From contig NZ_CP009312.1 of the NCBI RefSeq assembly GCF_001293125.1, positions 434,001 to 498,000 on the forward strand: DNA of 64,000 nt, read 5' to 3'. Both the position numbers and the translations under genes were made by a program. This document shows positions 29,948 to 38,990 of this stretch, piece by piece. Below the pieces are notes generated by a model. It did no database searches. It saw only the letters and a program-made list of their open reading frames with translations, and was not told the DNA's origin. Positions within the stretch are counted from its first letter, which is position 1. Every line of letters begins with the position of its first letter. The stretch is from Lawsonella clevelandensis. Its GTDB lineage: Bacteria > Actinomycetota > Actinomycetes > Mycobacteriales > Mycobacteriaceae.

Positions 29948-30145
29948 CTATTTCCCTACTAGTAGTGCGATGTAGGCGCTGGTGAGCAACACCATGCCGA
30001 ACACCACCACAGCGATAAAAATGCCTGCTGCAACCTCTGCAAAACGACCTTGGCCCAATGGATACTCCCGCATAATAAGGACGCCAGCAACGATACCCAG
30101 CACAATTGCGATGAGTGGGATAACGATTCCCGGACCGACTACCAT
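29948..30145 (-). CDS. Small two-helix membrane protein
   Basis: About 65 residues from the ATG at 30145. Two hydrophobic helices fill most of it (about residues 4-26 and 38-62) with a short charged loop REYPLGQGRF between. The start follows AGGGAGG at six bases. Its start codon overlaps the stop of the gene before it (TGATG), so the pair is translated together. I do not recognise a family. Topology suggests an N-out or N-in hairpin in the cytoplasmic membrane. Confidence 0.7.
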   Translation of the reverse strand: MVVGPGIVIPLIAIVLGIVAGVLIMREYPLGQGRFAEVAAGIFIAVVVFGMVLLTSAYIALLVGK

Positions 30146-30351
30146 CACAGACCTCCCTTAATATCCCCTGTGGCAAACATCAGAATCGTGGTGAGTAACA
30201 GCCACACTGCTAAGGCAAGAATGCAGGCGATAGCAATATCGCCAGGCTTCCGATGACCAGTCCACACCCACACCGTCCCCAGTGCGATACCCGCTATGGC
30301 AAAGACCACCAGAAGGGCAATCATCCAACCCATCGTCATGTGCTTTTCCAC
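30145..30351 (-). CDS. Small two-helix membrane protein
   Basis: About 68 residues from a GTG, or 64 from an internal ATG with GGAAAA upstream. Helix 1 spans about residues 8-30 (ends WVWTG), a short basic loop HRKPGD follows, and helix 2 spans about 38-62, ending with GDIKGGL. It is the first gene of a two-gene unit with the next small membrane protein. No family is recognised. The shared size and topology suggest that the two form a hetero-oligomer or arose by duplication, though their sequences are not obviously alike. Confidence 0.7.
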   Translation of the reverse strand: MEKHMTMGWMIALLVVFAIAGIALGTVWVWTGHRKPGDIAIACILALAVWLLLTTILMFATGDIKGGL

Positions 30352-30616
30352 TTTCTCTTCGCAGACATTGCCAAAATCCTACCCGGTTCCTGGCCATCGT
30401 GGCAGCTGTCCTTCGTCCTCGCGAGTTGGGGGCAGCTACGCTTGTCCGGTACACTTATTTCGTTATCTCGGCGAGGGCTAAAATAGCCGTTATCGGCGCG
30501 ATTGTCTCGGGTTCTCCGATCCCGCGGCCGTGTTGGGTGCCTTGCCGCGATGAAAGAACTTAGTGCAGCGCTTTCCGCGCGCACCTATAACACCACAGCT
30601 AGAGGAGAACATTACT

Positions 30617-31219
30617 ATGGTGCAGAAGACTCTCGCCGCCCCCACCCGCACCGAATTCGGCAAGGGTGCCGCTCGTCGTACCCGTCGCGCCGGCAACATT
30701 CCCGCCGTTGTGTACGGCCACGGCGCTGACCCCATCCATGTAGCCGTCGACAACCTGAACTTCCTCTCCATCGTGCGTGAAGAGGGCGTCAACGCTGTTA
30801 TCGCTCTCGACATCGATGGCAAAAAGACCACCGCACTGGTGAAGTCCATCACCCAGAACCCCCTCACCCGCGAAATCGAGCACATCGACTTCCTTATCGT
30901 CAAGAAGGGTGAAAAGGTTGAGGTCGAGGTTCCGCTGCTCGTGGAAGGCGAAGTTGCCCCCGGTGCCACCCTCTTGGTGGGAATCGACGTCCTTAAGGTC
31001 AACGCCGACGCCCTCAACATTCCGGAAGATCTCGTCATCTCCGTGGAGGGCCTGGAGGCCGGTAGCACCATCACCGCTGCCGACGTGAAGCTGCCCGAAG
31101 ACGTCGAACTCGTCGACGACCCTGAACTGCTCCTCGTCAGCGTCACCTTCGAAGAAGAATCGGACACCGAGTCCACCGCTGCTGAAGAAGCTGACGGCGA
31201 GGCTGCCGCAGAAGAGTAA
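30617..31219 (+). CDS. rplY: 50S ribosomal protein L25 (general stress protein Ctc form)
   Basis: Binds 5S rRNA in the large ribosomal subunit. About 200 residues: an N-terminal L25 domain (RTEFGKGAARRTRRAGNIPAVVYGHG and HIDFLIVKKGEKVEVEVPL) plus the C-terminal TL5/Ctc domain typical of actinobacteria, ending with an acidic Glu/Ala tail. The ATG at 30617 follows AGAGGAGA. A possible TAAAAT -10 element lies at about 30478. Followed by a hairpin and then pth. Confidence 0.95.
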   Translation: MVQKTLAAPTRTEFGKGAARRTRRAGNIPAVVYGHGADPIHVAVDNLNFLSIVREEGVNAVIALDIDGKKTTALVKSITQNPLTREIEHIDFLIVKKGEKVEVEVPLLVEGEVAPGATLLVGIDVLKVNADALNIPEDLVISVEGLEAGSTITAADVKLPEDVELVDDPELLLVSVTFEEESDTESTAAEEADGEAAAEE

Positions 31220-31246
31220 ACACTCCTTCCCCCTCCCTGACCTTTC

Positions 31247-31283
31247 CGGAAGCCCCACTGGCTCATGCCAGCTGGGGCTTCCG
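31247..31283 (+). terminator. Hairpin after rplY
   Basis: Arms CGGAAGCCCCA and TGGGGCTTCCG extended by CTGG/CCAG around a CTCATG loop. It lies about 28 bases after the rplY stop and before pth. The sequence after it is pyrimidine-rich but has no long T run. Confidence 0.65.
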
Positions 31284-31353
31284 TTCTGTCTCCTTCCTGA
31301 AACCGCACCACAAATAGCTCTAGCTGCCGGGAACGTGCGAGAATAGAGGCACT

Positions 31354-31974
31354 ATGAGTCCCAGCCCACAAATTCCCGACATCAACACTGTTCCCGGCCC
31401 CATACTTCTGGTAGGCCTCGGAAACCCCGGTGCACAGTATGAGCTCACTCGCCACAACGTAGGCTATATGGCACTTGACGAACTATGCGCACGCACCAGC
31501 TTCCCGGTGTCCCTCTCCCCTAATAAGCGCACCAACGCCTTAGTGGGACGCGGTACTCTCAATGGCACACCCGTCATCCTCATGAAATCTGGGACCTTCA
31601 TGAATGACTCCGGACGAGCTGTGGCTGCCACCGCAAAGTTCTACAACATCCCTGCCACTAACATCATCGTCCTCCACGATGATCTGGACCTCGCCGAGAA
31701 CATCCTGCGCGTGAAGCGTGGAGGTGGCGAAGGCGGTCACAACGGGCTCAAATCCATGACCCAACATCTAGGCACAAAAGACTATGTGCGCGTCCGTATT
31801 GGCATTGGACGTCCCCCTGGACGCATGGACCCGGCTACTTACGTACTGAAGCAGCTTTCCGCTCGCGACTGTGAAGAGGTAGGAGTGACCGTTCAGGAAG
31901 CCGCCGACGCCGTCGAACTCCTCCTTCGGGATGGCGTAGCCGCCACCCAAAACCAGGTACACGCCCGCCACTAA
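31354..31974 (+). CDS. pth: Peptidyl-tRNA hydrolase
   Basis: Releases tRNA from peptidyl-tRNA that drops off the ribosome. The 206-residue product has the family motifs GLGNPGAQYELTRHNVGYMALDEL with the catalytic His, LMKSGTFMNDSG, HDDLDLAENILRVKRGGGEGGHNGLKSM and YVRVRIGIGRPPGRMD. It sits between rplY and prfC in the same direction; rplY-pth is a standard actinobacterial order. Confidence 0.96.
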   Translation: MSPSPQIPDINTVPGPILLVGLGNPGAQYELTRHNVGYMALDELCARTSFPVSLSPNKRTNALVGRGTLNGTPVILMKSGTFMNDSGRAVAATAKFYNIPATNIIVLHDDLDLAENILRVKRGGGEGGHNGLKSMTQHLGTKDYVRVRIGIGRPPGRMDPATYVLKQLSARDCEEVGVTVQEAADAVELLLRDGVAATQNQVHARH

Positions 31975-32052
31975 CCTGACATCGGCGCCACCTCCAGCTG
32001 TCACTGCTACTGAGACACCGCCACTCTGACACCACACCTCAAGGACCACCTC

Positions 32053-33678
32053 GTGAATGCTCTTTCCCCCGCCGTCGAAGCACGCCGTCGCCGCACCTTC
32101 GCCATCATTTCGCACCCAGATGCTGGTAAATCGACGCTGACGGAAGCACTCGCTCTGCACGCACACGTCATCAGTGAAGCCGGCGCTGTCCACGGTAAAG
32201 CCGGCCGCAAAGCGACGGTGTCAGACTGGATGGAGATGGAACAGGCCCGCGGTATCTCTGTCTCCTCCACCGCTCTCCAATTCGAATATCTCCCTGCAGG
32301 GTCACAAGGAGCTACGGGAGATGGCCAGCCCTACGTCATCAACCTCGTTGACACTCCCGGCCACTCTGACTTTTCAGAAGATACCTACCGCGTCCTCACC
32401 GCAGTCGATGGTGCTCTCATGCTCATTGACGCTGCGAAAGGTTTGGAACCGCAAACTCTCAAGCTCTTCCGCGTGTGTAAATCGCGCAACATTCCCATCA
32501 TCACCGTCGTCAACAAGTGGGACCGCCCCGGAAAAAGCCCGCTCGAACTGCTAGACGAAATCGCGGCAGAAATCGACCTCACCCCTACCCCGATCTTCTG
32601 GCCAGTCGGTATCGCCGGAGATTTCCACGGGCTCGCCCGCCTCGACGCCACTGGAAACCCCAGCACATACATTGAGTTCACGCGTACCGCCGGTGGTTCC
32701 ACCATTGCTCCGGAAGAGCACTTCAGCCCGGCTGACGCCGCAGCGCACCGGGGGGAGGACTGGACTACCGCCGTAGAAGAATCCACTTTGCTGGCTGAAA
32801 TGGGGCAAGTCCACGATGAAGAACTTTTCTTAGCAGGGGAAACCTCCCCCGTCATCTTCGCGTCGGCCAAACTTAACTTTGGCGTGCACCAGATCCTCGA
32901 CAGCATTGTGGGCCTTGCTCCACACCCGGCCGGCCGCGACGATGTTTCCGGCACCTACCACGACCTTGAGGACGACTTTTCCGCCGTCATCTTTAAAGTC
33001 CAGGCCGGCATGGACTCGGCGCACCGTGACCGTCTCGCCTTCATGCGCGTCGTCAGTGGAGAATTCGAGCGGGGCATGGTCGTCACCCACGCACAGACCA
33101 ACAAGCCCTTCGCCACGAAATACGCCCTAACTGTCTTTGGCCGCGATCGTGAAACTGTAGAGACTGCCTACCCCGGCGATGTGGTGGGTCTCGTCAACGC
33201 CCTCGGGTTGGCGCCCGGAGATACCCTTTACAAGGGAAAGAAAGCACAGTACCCACCTATCCCCGCCTTCGCCCCAGAGCACTTCGCCACCTTGCGGGCC
33301 TCATCCCTTTCTAAATACAAGCAGTTCCGTAAGGCGGTTGACGAGCTTGGCGCAGAAGGCGTCGTCCAGATCCTCACCAACGATCTGCGCGGCGAGTCCA
33401 ACCCGGTTATGGCCGCCGTCGGCGTACTGCAGTTTGAGGTTGTCCAGGCCCGTATGCGCGCCGAGTATAACGTAGAGACAGTGGTAGAGAACATCCCCTA
33501 TACGGTGGCCCGACGCACTGATGCTGCTTCCTCCCCAGAACTAGGACGCCAACGCGGGGTGGAGATCTTCACGCGCCAGGATGGCGAACTCATTGCCCTT
33601 ATTAGCGACAAGTGGCGCCTCAACTATCTGCAAAAAGAGCTACCCGACCTGACGTTAGACACCCTCATCGCTGACTAA
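32053..33678 (+). CDS. prfC: Peptide chain release factor 3
   Basis: Translational GTPase that recycles release factors 1 and 2. The 541-residue product has G1 SHPDAGKSTLTE, the G2 region with RGISVSS, G3 DTPGHSDFSEDTYR, G4 NKWDRPG, an EF-Tu-like domain II, and the RF3 C-terminal domain with EFEVVQARM-like QFEVVQARMRAEYNV. The start is GTG with AAGGA about nine bases upstream. RF3 is present in only part of the actinobacteria. It ends with a strong hairpin. Confidence 0.94.
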   Translation: MNALSPAVEARRRRTFAIISHPDAGKSTLTEALALHAHVISEAGAVHGKAGRKATVSDWMEMEQARGISVSSTALQFEYLPAGSQGATGDGQPYVINLVDTPGHSDFSEDTYRVLTAVDGALMLIDAAKGLEPQTLKLFRVCKSRNIPIITVVNKWDRPGKSPLELLDEIAAEIDLTPTPIFWPVGIAGDFHGLARLDATGNPSTYIEFTRTAGGSTIAPEEHFSPADAAAHRGEDWTTAVEESTLLAEMGQVHDEELFLAGETSPVIFASAKLNFGVHQILDSIVGLAPHPAGRDDVSGTYHDLEDDFSAVIFKVQAGMDSAHRDRLAFMRVVSGEFERGMVVTHAQTNKPFATKYALTVFGRDRETVETAYPGDVVGLVNALGLAPGDTLYKGKKAQYPPIPAFAPEHFATLRASSLSKYKQFRKAVDELGAEGVVQILTNDLRGESNPVMAAVGVLQFEVVQARMRAEYNVETVVENIPYTVARRTDAASSPELGRQRGVEIFTRQDGELIALISDKWRLNYLQKELPDLTLDTLIAD

Positions 33679-33690
33679 TCCCTCCCCTTT

Positions 33691-33729
33691 GCCAACCGCC
33701 GCATCCCAGTGAGGGATGCGGCGGTTGGC
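33691..33729. terminator. Perfect 17-bp hairpin between prfC and peptide transporter
   Basis: Arms GCCAACCGCCGCATCCC and its exact complement with a five-base loop, 12 bases after the prfC stop. The two flanking genes converge, so it may act on both. It lacks a T run on either strand. Confidence 0.7.
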
Positions 33730-33752
33730 GTAGGAAGGTCATCCGAGCAGAA

Positions 33753-35330
33753 TTAGTGGATTCCCACCATCTTCTTGTCGATCCAGCGACGCAACAGAAA
33801 AAACACCAAGCTCAAGACCATCGTGGCGATCCCCAGAATGAGGAAGTAAGGGCCAGTAGAGCCCGGATCATCCACAACTGCCAGCTGCGCCAACGAGCCG
33901 GACGCTGCCGAGCCGATAGCGACCGAAAGCAGAAAGAGCGCCACCATCTGGGTGTGGAAAGCCTGGGGGGCTAGACGGGTCGCCAAGGCGTTACCGATAG
34001 GCGAGAGGAAAAGTTCGCCTACCGTTGCCACCAGCAGCAAGATGACCACGGACACGAAGGGTGCTTCCTCCATACGGGCGAAGGGAACAAACAAGAGGAA
34101 GGAGAGACCACAGAAAAACACACCCAGTGCGAATTTGGTGGAACTATGCGGCTGCCGCTCCCCCATGCGCTGCCACAGAGCGGCAAACACCGGGGCAAGC
34201 ACAATGATGAAAATGGGGTTGACGGACTGCACCACGCTCGGCGGCATTTCGTGGCCCATGACAGTGAGATCCAACCGCCGATCCGCGAAGGCCGGCAGAA
34301 TGGTGAACTGCTGCTGGTAGAGGGACCAGAAGAGAGCAGACGCCAAGAAGAGAGGAATGAAGGCGATCACTCGAGAACGCTCCACCGAAGTGACCTTTTT
34401 GCTGGTGAGCATGACGGCGAAGAGCCCCACTGCACAGATGGAGGTAAGGATAACCACCACAGTGGAGAGATTGTCGAGGTTTACCCAGCCGAGGGCGAAA
34501 ACTCCCCATACCACCAGCACAATCGCTACCACACCGCCGAGAGACATCCACTTCTGCTTACTGGGCAGGGGGTTAGGAACTGCACGCCCAGCAGTGCCAA
34601 TAGTGCTCTTGGCGAGGATGAGATACTGCATGAGACCAATGAACATGCCGATGGCAGCCAGCGCGAACGCCCAGTGGAAGCCACCCGCACGCTGTACAAA
34701 GCCCGTCAAAATGGGGCCGATGAAGGCACCGATGTTAATGCCCATGTAGTAGACGGAGAAACCGGCGTCTTGCCGCACATCATTCTCGTCGTAGAGATCA
34801 CCCAGCACCGTCAACGAGGACGCCTTCAAGGTACCTGCACCGAACGCAATAAACACCAGGCCAACGATGAGCCCCACCAAACCAGGAAGGACCGCCAGGG
34901 AGAGGTGCCCCAGTACAATGATGAACCCAGCACCGATCAAGCTACGCGCGGGCCCAAACCACCGGTCCGAAATCCACGAGCCAATAATGGACGCAAGGTA
35001 CACCATGCCACCATAGGCACCGACGATGGAGTAGGCGATCTCCTTAGAACAGCCCAGGCCACCAGCCGTCACCGAATAGTAGATGTAGAAGGTGAGGACG
35101 GCCTGCATGCCGTAGAAGCTGAAGCGCTCCCACATCTCCACCCCGAAGAGATTGGCCAAACCTAGTGGGTGGCCAAAGAAGGTACGGGGACGCCATCGAC
35201 CGGCCGTCGGAGATACGGCTGCATCGTTGGGATCCACACTGGTCGTGGCAGAGGCGTCTGCTGCCGTCACCGGTGTGGGTGCGGAGCGATCTGCAGACGA
35301 CGATGTGTGGGAGTGGGAATCAGCGGACAT
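33753..35330 (-). CDS. Proton-dependent oligopeptide transporter (POT/PTR2 family)
   Basis: Membrane importer of di- and tripeptides, 525 residues. A Ser/Thr/Asp-rich cytoplasmic N-terminus of about 45 residues comes first, then the POT signature GVEMWERFSFYGMQAVLTFY with the ExxER proton-coupling motif, YSIVGAYGGMVYLASIIGSWISDRWFG, and FSVYYMGINIGAFIGPILTG. About 14 helices follow, ending in a charged RRWIDKKMVGIH. It begins 20 bases after ddh on the same strand and is probably co-transcribed with ddh and the hydrolase before it. Confidence 0.92.
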   Translation of the reverse strand: MSADSHSHTSSSADRSAPTPVTAADASATTSVDPNDAAVSPTAGRWRPRTFFGHPLGLANLFGVEMWERFSFYGMQAVLTFYIYYSVTAGGLGCSKEIAYSIVGAYGGMVYLASIIGSWISDRWFGPARSLIGAGFIIVLGHLSLAVLPGLVGLIVGLVFIAFGAGTLKASSLTVLGDLYDENDVRQDAGFSVYYMGINIGAFIGPILTGFVQRAGGFHWAFALAAIGMFIGLMQYLILAKSTIGTAGRAVPNPLPSKQKWMSLGGVVAIVLVVWGVFALGWVNLDNLSTVVVILTSICAVGLFAVMLTSKKVTSVERSRVIAFIPLFLASALFWSLYQQQFTILPAFADRRLDLTVMGHEMPPSVVQSVNPIFIIVLAPVFAALWQRMGERQPHSSTKFALGVFFCGLSFLLFVPFARMEEAPFVSVVILLLVATVGELFLSPIGNALATRLAPQAFHTQMVALFLLSVAIGSAASGSLAQLAVVDDPGSTGPYFLILGIATMVLSLVFFLLRRWIDKKMVGIH

Positions 35331-35350
35331 ATGGAAAACCTAGTAGCGGG

Positions 35351-36334
35351 TTAGAGGAAATGGGCGCGCAGTTCGTCGGCGTCGATCGGCACGTAGAGAG
35401 CCGGGGCGATATCGAGTACGGTGCGGCAGCCGCGTTCACCGGCGGCGGCTAGGCGGGCAGCCGCACGGGCGGTTGCGACCAGCATGGAACCGGTGAATTC
35501 GGGGTTAGAGTCGAGGGCTAGCGTAAAACCGTACACCTGGTTGGTGTTGGCGCTGGTTTCGCCGGCACGAATCACCTGACCACCGTGCGGCATGGCTGAG
35601 TGGTCGCGGAGGAGCTCTTCTTCGCTAATGAAAGTGACGGTGGTGTCGTAGTCGGCGAAGTAGTTTTCCATGGTGACGATGGCTTCTTCAATCGCTGCCT
35701 TGTCGGCGCCCTCTTCTGCCACGACGTAGCATTCGCGGAGGTGCTTGTCGCGGGTGGTAAGTTCGGGACGCTCACCAGCCTGGATGCGATCCACCACCTC
35801 TTGGACTGGCACGGTGTACTGCTTGGCGTCCTTCACTCCGGGAATGCGCCGGATGGCATCGGAGTGCCCCTGGGAAACCCCGCGGCCCCAGAAGGTGTAG
35901 GTGCTGCCTTCGGGAAGAACAGCTTCGGCAATAACGCGATTGATGGAGAAGAGACCTGGATCCCAGCCGGAGGAGATGACGGCAATGTGGTCATTGTCCT
36001 TGGCGACACTATCCATAGTGGCGTAGTGCTCAGGAATCTTGGCGTGGGTGTCGAAGGAGTCCACAGTGTTGAAGTACTGGGTGACGGCTGGGCCTTGTTC
36101 GATAAGGTCGGTGGCGGAACCGCCACAGTTCACGCAGACGTCAACTTTGCCCTGATAGTCCGCCATGTCGTCGATGGAGACGGCTTTCCCAGAGAGGGTG
36201 TCGAGGCTGGCGGGATCGCGGCGGGTAAAGATGGCGACGAGTTCCATATCCGGGGCGGCGAGGATGGATTTTTCCACGCCACGGCCGAGGTTACCGTAGC
36301 CGTTGACGGCGACGCGGATGGGGTTGGCGGTCAC
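35351..36334 (-). CDS. ddh: meso-Diaminopimelate dehydrogenase
   Basis: NADPH-dependent enzyme that makes meso-DAP directly from tetrahydrodipicolinate, a one-step route to lysine and the peptidoglycan cross-linker. The 327-residue product follows the Corynebacterium enzyme closely: Rossmann motif GYGNLGRGVEKS, CGGSATDL, TVDSFDTHAKIPEHYATM, SSGWDPGLFSINRV, WGRGVSQGHSDAIRRIPGVKDAKQYT, MPHGGQVI and the SNPEFT-type C-terminal segment. The start GTG follows AGGAG. DapDH is patchy in actinobacteria and absent from M. tuberculosis. It lies nine bases after the HIBCH-type gene. Confidence 0.95.
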   Translation of the reverse strand: MTANPIRVAVNGYGNLGRGVEKSILAAPDMELVAIFTRRDPASLDTLSGKAVSIDDMADYQGKVDVCVNCGGSATDLIEQGPAVTQYFNTVDSFDTHAKIPEHYATMDSVAKDNDHIAVISSGWDPGLFSINRVIAEAVLPEGSTYTFWGRGVSQGHSDAIRRIPGVKDAKQYTVPVQEVVDRIQAGERPELTTRDKHLRECYVVAEEGADKAAIEEAIVTMENYFADYDTTVTFISEEELLRDHSAMPHGGQVIRAGETSANTNQVYGFTLALDSNPEFTGSMLVATARAAARLAAAGERGCRTVLDIAPALYVPIDADELRAHFL

Positions 36335-36343
36335 TGTGTTCTC

Positions 36344-37462
36344 CTAGCGGGTGCGAAGGGTCTCCATGTCCACTTCGTCCAAAGTGGGGGGTTCCCAGTT
36401 TTTGTAGGGTTTCTTGTCAATAAGCTTGGCTCGCACACCATTCTGAAAATCGGGACGATGGCACAGGTACTGTGCCCCCAGACGGTGTTCGTGCTGAACT
36501 GCGGTGCGGACATCGGGGCAGTTGTTGCCCCATTCGATGGCCAGGAAGGTTCCTTGCAGAGCGGTGGGGCTACACCCACGCAACGCGGAGAGGGCTTCTT
36601 TTGCCCACATTCCGTAACGACGAGTATCCAGCCCCAGCTGCAGACGAGTCATCATCTCCGACACTGAAGGTGCCGAGAACACTTCGTCAACCTGCAAAAT
36701 AATCTCTGCCAGGCTGGATTCCTCGGTGGGGAGCTGGGTGTACTGAGAGAGATACGTTGTGATGGCAGTACGAGCACAGCCGGGTTCATACGAGAGGGTG
36801 AGGAGTCCTTCGGCGAGAGCGGGGAACTCGCTGGAGGGCAGGTAGTAGCCGGCCAAACCGCACCATATCGCATCGGCGGCACTGAGCCAGCGTCCAGTGA
36901 GAGCCAGGTACATCCCGAGGGCTTTGTCAGCTTGTCCGCCATCACCCCAGAGACGTGGAAGCACCCAGCTCATGCCGGCATCCGTGCAAAATCCGAGGCC
37001 GGCTTCTGGCATGGACATGAGGGCTTTTTCGCTGACGACCATATAGCGACCATTGGCACTGATACCCAGGCCTCCCCCAATGCAGTACCCGTTTACTAGG
37101 GTGATGTAGGGTTTGGGGAATTCAGAGATGAGTGCACAGAGATCGTATTCGACGGCAAAAAATTCTTCCGCACGAGCGGTATCTCCGGCCGCGTAGAACT
37201 GAGCCAACTGACGAACATTGCCCCCGGAACAGAACGATTTCTCGCTCAGTGAGGTGACGAGCACATAGTCGACGGTCTCATCGGTGGCAGCCTGGCGCAG
37301 ATGGTAGCGCATGGCACGGGAGAGGGACTCATCGAAAGCATTGAGGGTGGTGGTGTTATTGAGCTGTAGGTGCAGGCAGCGGCCCGTGAGTGTAGCGATC
37401 AGCCGTGGGTCAGGTTGATCGACTGGCTGTTCCGTGGAATGTCCGTCCTGAGCTGCGGTCAT
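36344..37462 (-). CDS. Enoyl-CoA hydratase/isomerase family, 3-hydroxyisobutyryl-CoA hydrolase type
   Basis: Crotonase-fold protein of 372 residues of the ECH_2/HIBCH type, which hydrolyses 3-hydroxyisobutyryl-CoA in valine breakdown. The oxyanion-hole segments are KSFCSGGNVRQL and VNGYCIGGGLGIS; the catalytic Glu is in MSMPEAGLGFCTDAGMSWVLPRL. The C-terminal DFQNGVRAKLIDKKPYKNWEPPTLDEV is the hallmark that separates HIBCH proteins from simple enoyl-CoA hydratases. First gene of a probable unit with ddh and the peptide transporter. Substrate assigned by family only. Confidence 0.88.
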   Translation of the reverse strand: MTAAQDGHSTEQPVDQPDPRLIATLTGRCLHLQLNNTTTLNAFDESLSRAMRYHLRQAATDETVDYVLVTSLSEKSFCSGGNVRQLAQFYAAGDTARAEEFFAVEYDLCALISEFPKPYITLVNGYCIGGGLGISANGRYMVVSEKALMSMPEAGLGFCTDAGMSWVLPRLWGDGGQADKALGMYLALTGRWLSAADAIWCGLAGYYLPSSEFPALAEGLLTLSYEPGCARTAITTYLSQYTQLPTEESSLAEIILQVDEVFSAPSVSEMMTRLQLGLDTRRYGMWAKEALSALRGCSPTALQGTFLAIEWGNNCPDVRTAVQHEHRLGAQYLCHRPDFQNGVRAKLIDKKPYKNWEPPTLDEVDMETLRTR

Positions 37463-37523
37463 CCTCGTCCTTTACACCGTTGTGGATGCGCCGAGAGCTG
37501 GCGCAGAAGTTCTTGTTAGCAGT

Positions 37524-38990
37524 TTACTCCGTGGAGTTGCCGGAAACCGCACTGATCGCCGACGCTCGCGTAGTCAACTCGCCCACATTTGTGCGGGCTG
37601 CTGCAACGATACCGAGCACACTGTAGAGAAAAGGAACCGTCGTGAAAGCCAAGATGGCATGCAGCATACTACTGCCCACCAGTGCTCCGAAGAGTACGCC
37701 TCCCAAGGCCAGTGAGGTGGATGTGCCGAGCTGTTCCGCCATGGAAAGGGAGGAAGAATTGTTCCCGATCTCCCCAGGTTGAGACAGCGCCAGCACCATC
37801 ACCCCGGCCAGTGGGTAAGCAATGCCAATACCGAAACCGGCGATACCCCAGCCGATAACCGCAATAGCAAGGGGAATACTGGCAGAGGTGAGTGTCAGGG
37901 TGGCGAGGATACCTACTGTGCCGCAGGCCATCCCAAAAGTCAGCACCTTGGTGCGGTTGAGATTGTCGGGGAGCCGCGCCTGCAGGAAGGAGGCGATACC
38001 CCAGGTGACGGATCCCGACGCCACGAGGAGACCAGATTGGGTGGGGCTCAGCCCGCGGAAAGATTGCCCCATCAGAGGAATGTAGGATTCCATCGCGAAG
38101 TAGCATCCGGCCAAGAAAAGGCGGGAGGCTATCACTGCGGGAAGTCCTTCTCCCAGCGTGAGAGTGCGCGGCGGTACCAGCCGGCGGGCCGCCACCACAA
38201 GCACCGCCATAATAGCGATGACACCGATGACAACGAGGACTAGTTTGCCCTCTTGCACTAGCTCTCCCGCCGGCTGGAGGGCACCGATACAGACGGCAAT
38301 AATGAGGGCCCGGATGACCCTTCCTCGCCATTCACTAGCGGTGAGGTTCTGCTCTGCGGCTCCCCCACGGGAACGCATCCCGATGAGTGTGATGATAGTG
38401 GCGATGAGGAAAATGGGGGCAACTCCCCAGAAGGCCCAGCGCCAACCCACCGAGTCGACGAGCAGACCAGCTACTGCTGGCCCTAGCAAAGCTGGCAGAA
38501 TCCACGCCACTGCGTTCAGGGAGAACATGCGGGCGTGGAGATGCTGAGGCAGTTCCCGGCCGATAATCACATAGGCACTCACATTGACGAGGCCCACGCC
38601 GAGCCCCTGAATGGCTCGCCCCAGCAGGAACAGCACCATCGTGTGTGCAAAACCCGCAATGAGGAGGCCCGTCACCATGGAGAGGGCACCCACAATTATG
38701 GGGCCGCGAGGGCCTTTCTGGTCTGCCCACGGTCCCGCCAGCAAGATGCCAACAATGGCGCAGGCGACGGTAATGGCAATAGCGGAGGAGTAGGAACTCA
38801 TAGCGTTCAGCTCGTGGGCCACAGTTGGCATAACAACCACTACAGCGACCACTTCGAACCCGGCTGCCACCATGTACAGTACGAGTCCCGGGACGAGCCA
38901 TTTGAAATGTCCGCTGAACAGACCGGCAGATTTCTCCCCCGGACGAGTGTGCTGAGAGTTCGTCGCGTCTGCCCTGGTCGGTTCTATCAT
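37524..38990 (-). CDS. MFS transporter, drug:H+ antiporter type
   Basis: Membrane exporter of about 488 residues with 12-14 predicted helices. Motif A-like GPWADQKGPRGPIIVGA follows helix 2; motif B-like FLLGRAIQGLGVGLVNVSAYVIIGREL lies in helix 4; motif C-like region is ILPALLGPAVAGLLVDSVGWRWAFW. This order fits multidrug antiporters of the DHA2-like type. Start at the ATG at 38990, which overlaps the stop of the ABC-F gene (ATGA); translation is therefore coupled to it. Substrate unknown. Confidence 0.87.
   Translation of the reverse strand: MIEPTRADATNSQHTRPGEKSAGLFSGHFKWLVPGLVLYMVAAGFEVVAVVVVMPTVAHELNAMSSYSSAIAITVACAIVGILLAGPWADQKGPRGPIIVGALSMVTGLLIAGFAHTMVLFLLGRAIQGLGVGLVNVSAYVIIGRELPQHLHARMFSLNAVAWILPALLGPAVAGLLVDSVGWRWAFWGVAPIFLIATIITLIGMRSRGGAAEQNLTASEWRGRVIRALIIAVCIGALQPAGELVQEGKLVLVVIGVIAIMAVLVVAARRLVPPRTLTLGEGLPAVIASRLFLAGCYFAMESYIPLMGQSFRGLSPTQSGLLVASGSVTWGIASFLQARLPDNLNRTKVLTFGMACGTVGILATLTLTSASIPLAIAVIGWGIAGFGIGIAYPLAGVMVLALSQPGEIGNNSSSLSMAEQLGTSTSLALGGVLFGALVGSSMLHAILAFTTVPFLYSVLGIVAAARTNVGELTTRASAISAVSGNSTE

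Noticed and set aside
34146-35165. 339-codon open frame opposite the peptide transporter
   Set aside because: His/Glu/Gln-rich composition typical of an antisense frame of a membrane protein; no domain.
35600-36667. 355-codon open frame opposite ddh and the HIBCH-type gene
   Set aside because: Crosses two well-supported genes on the other strand and has antisense composition.
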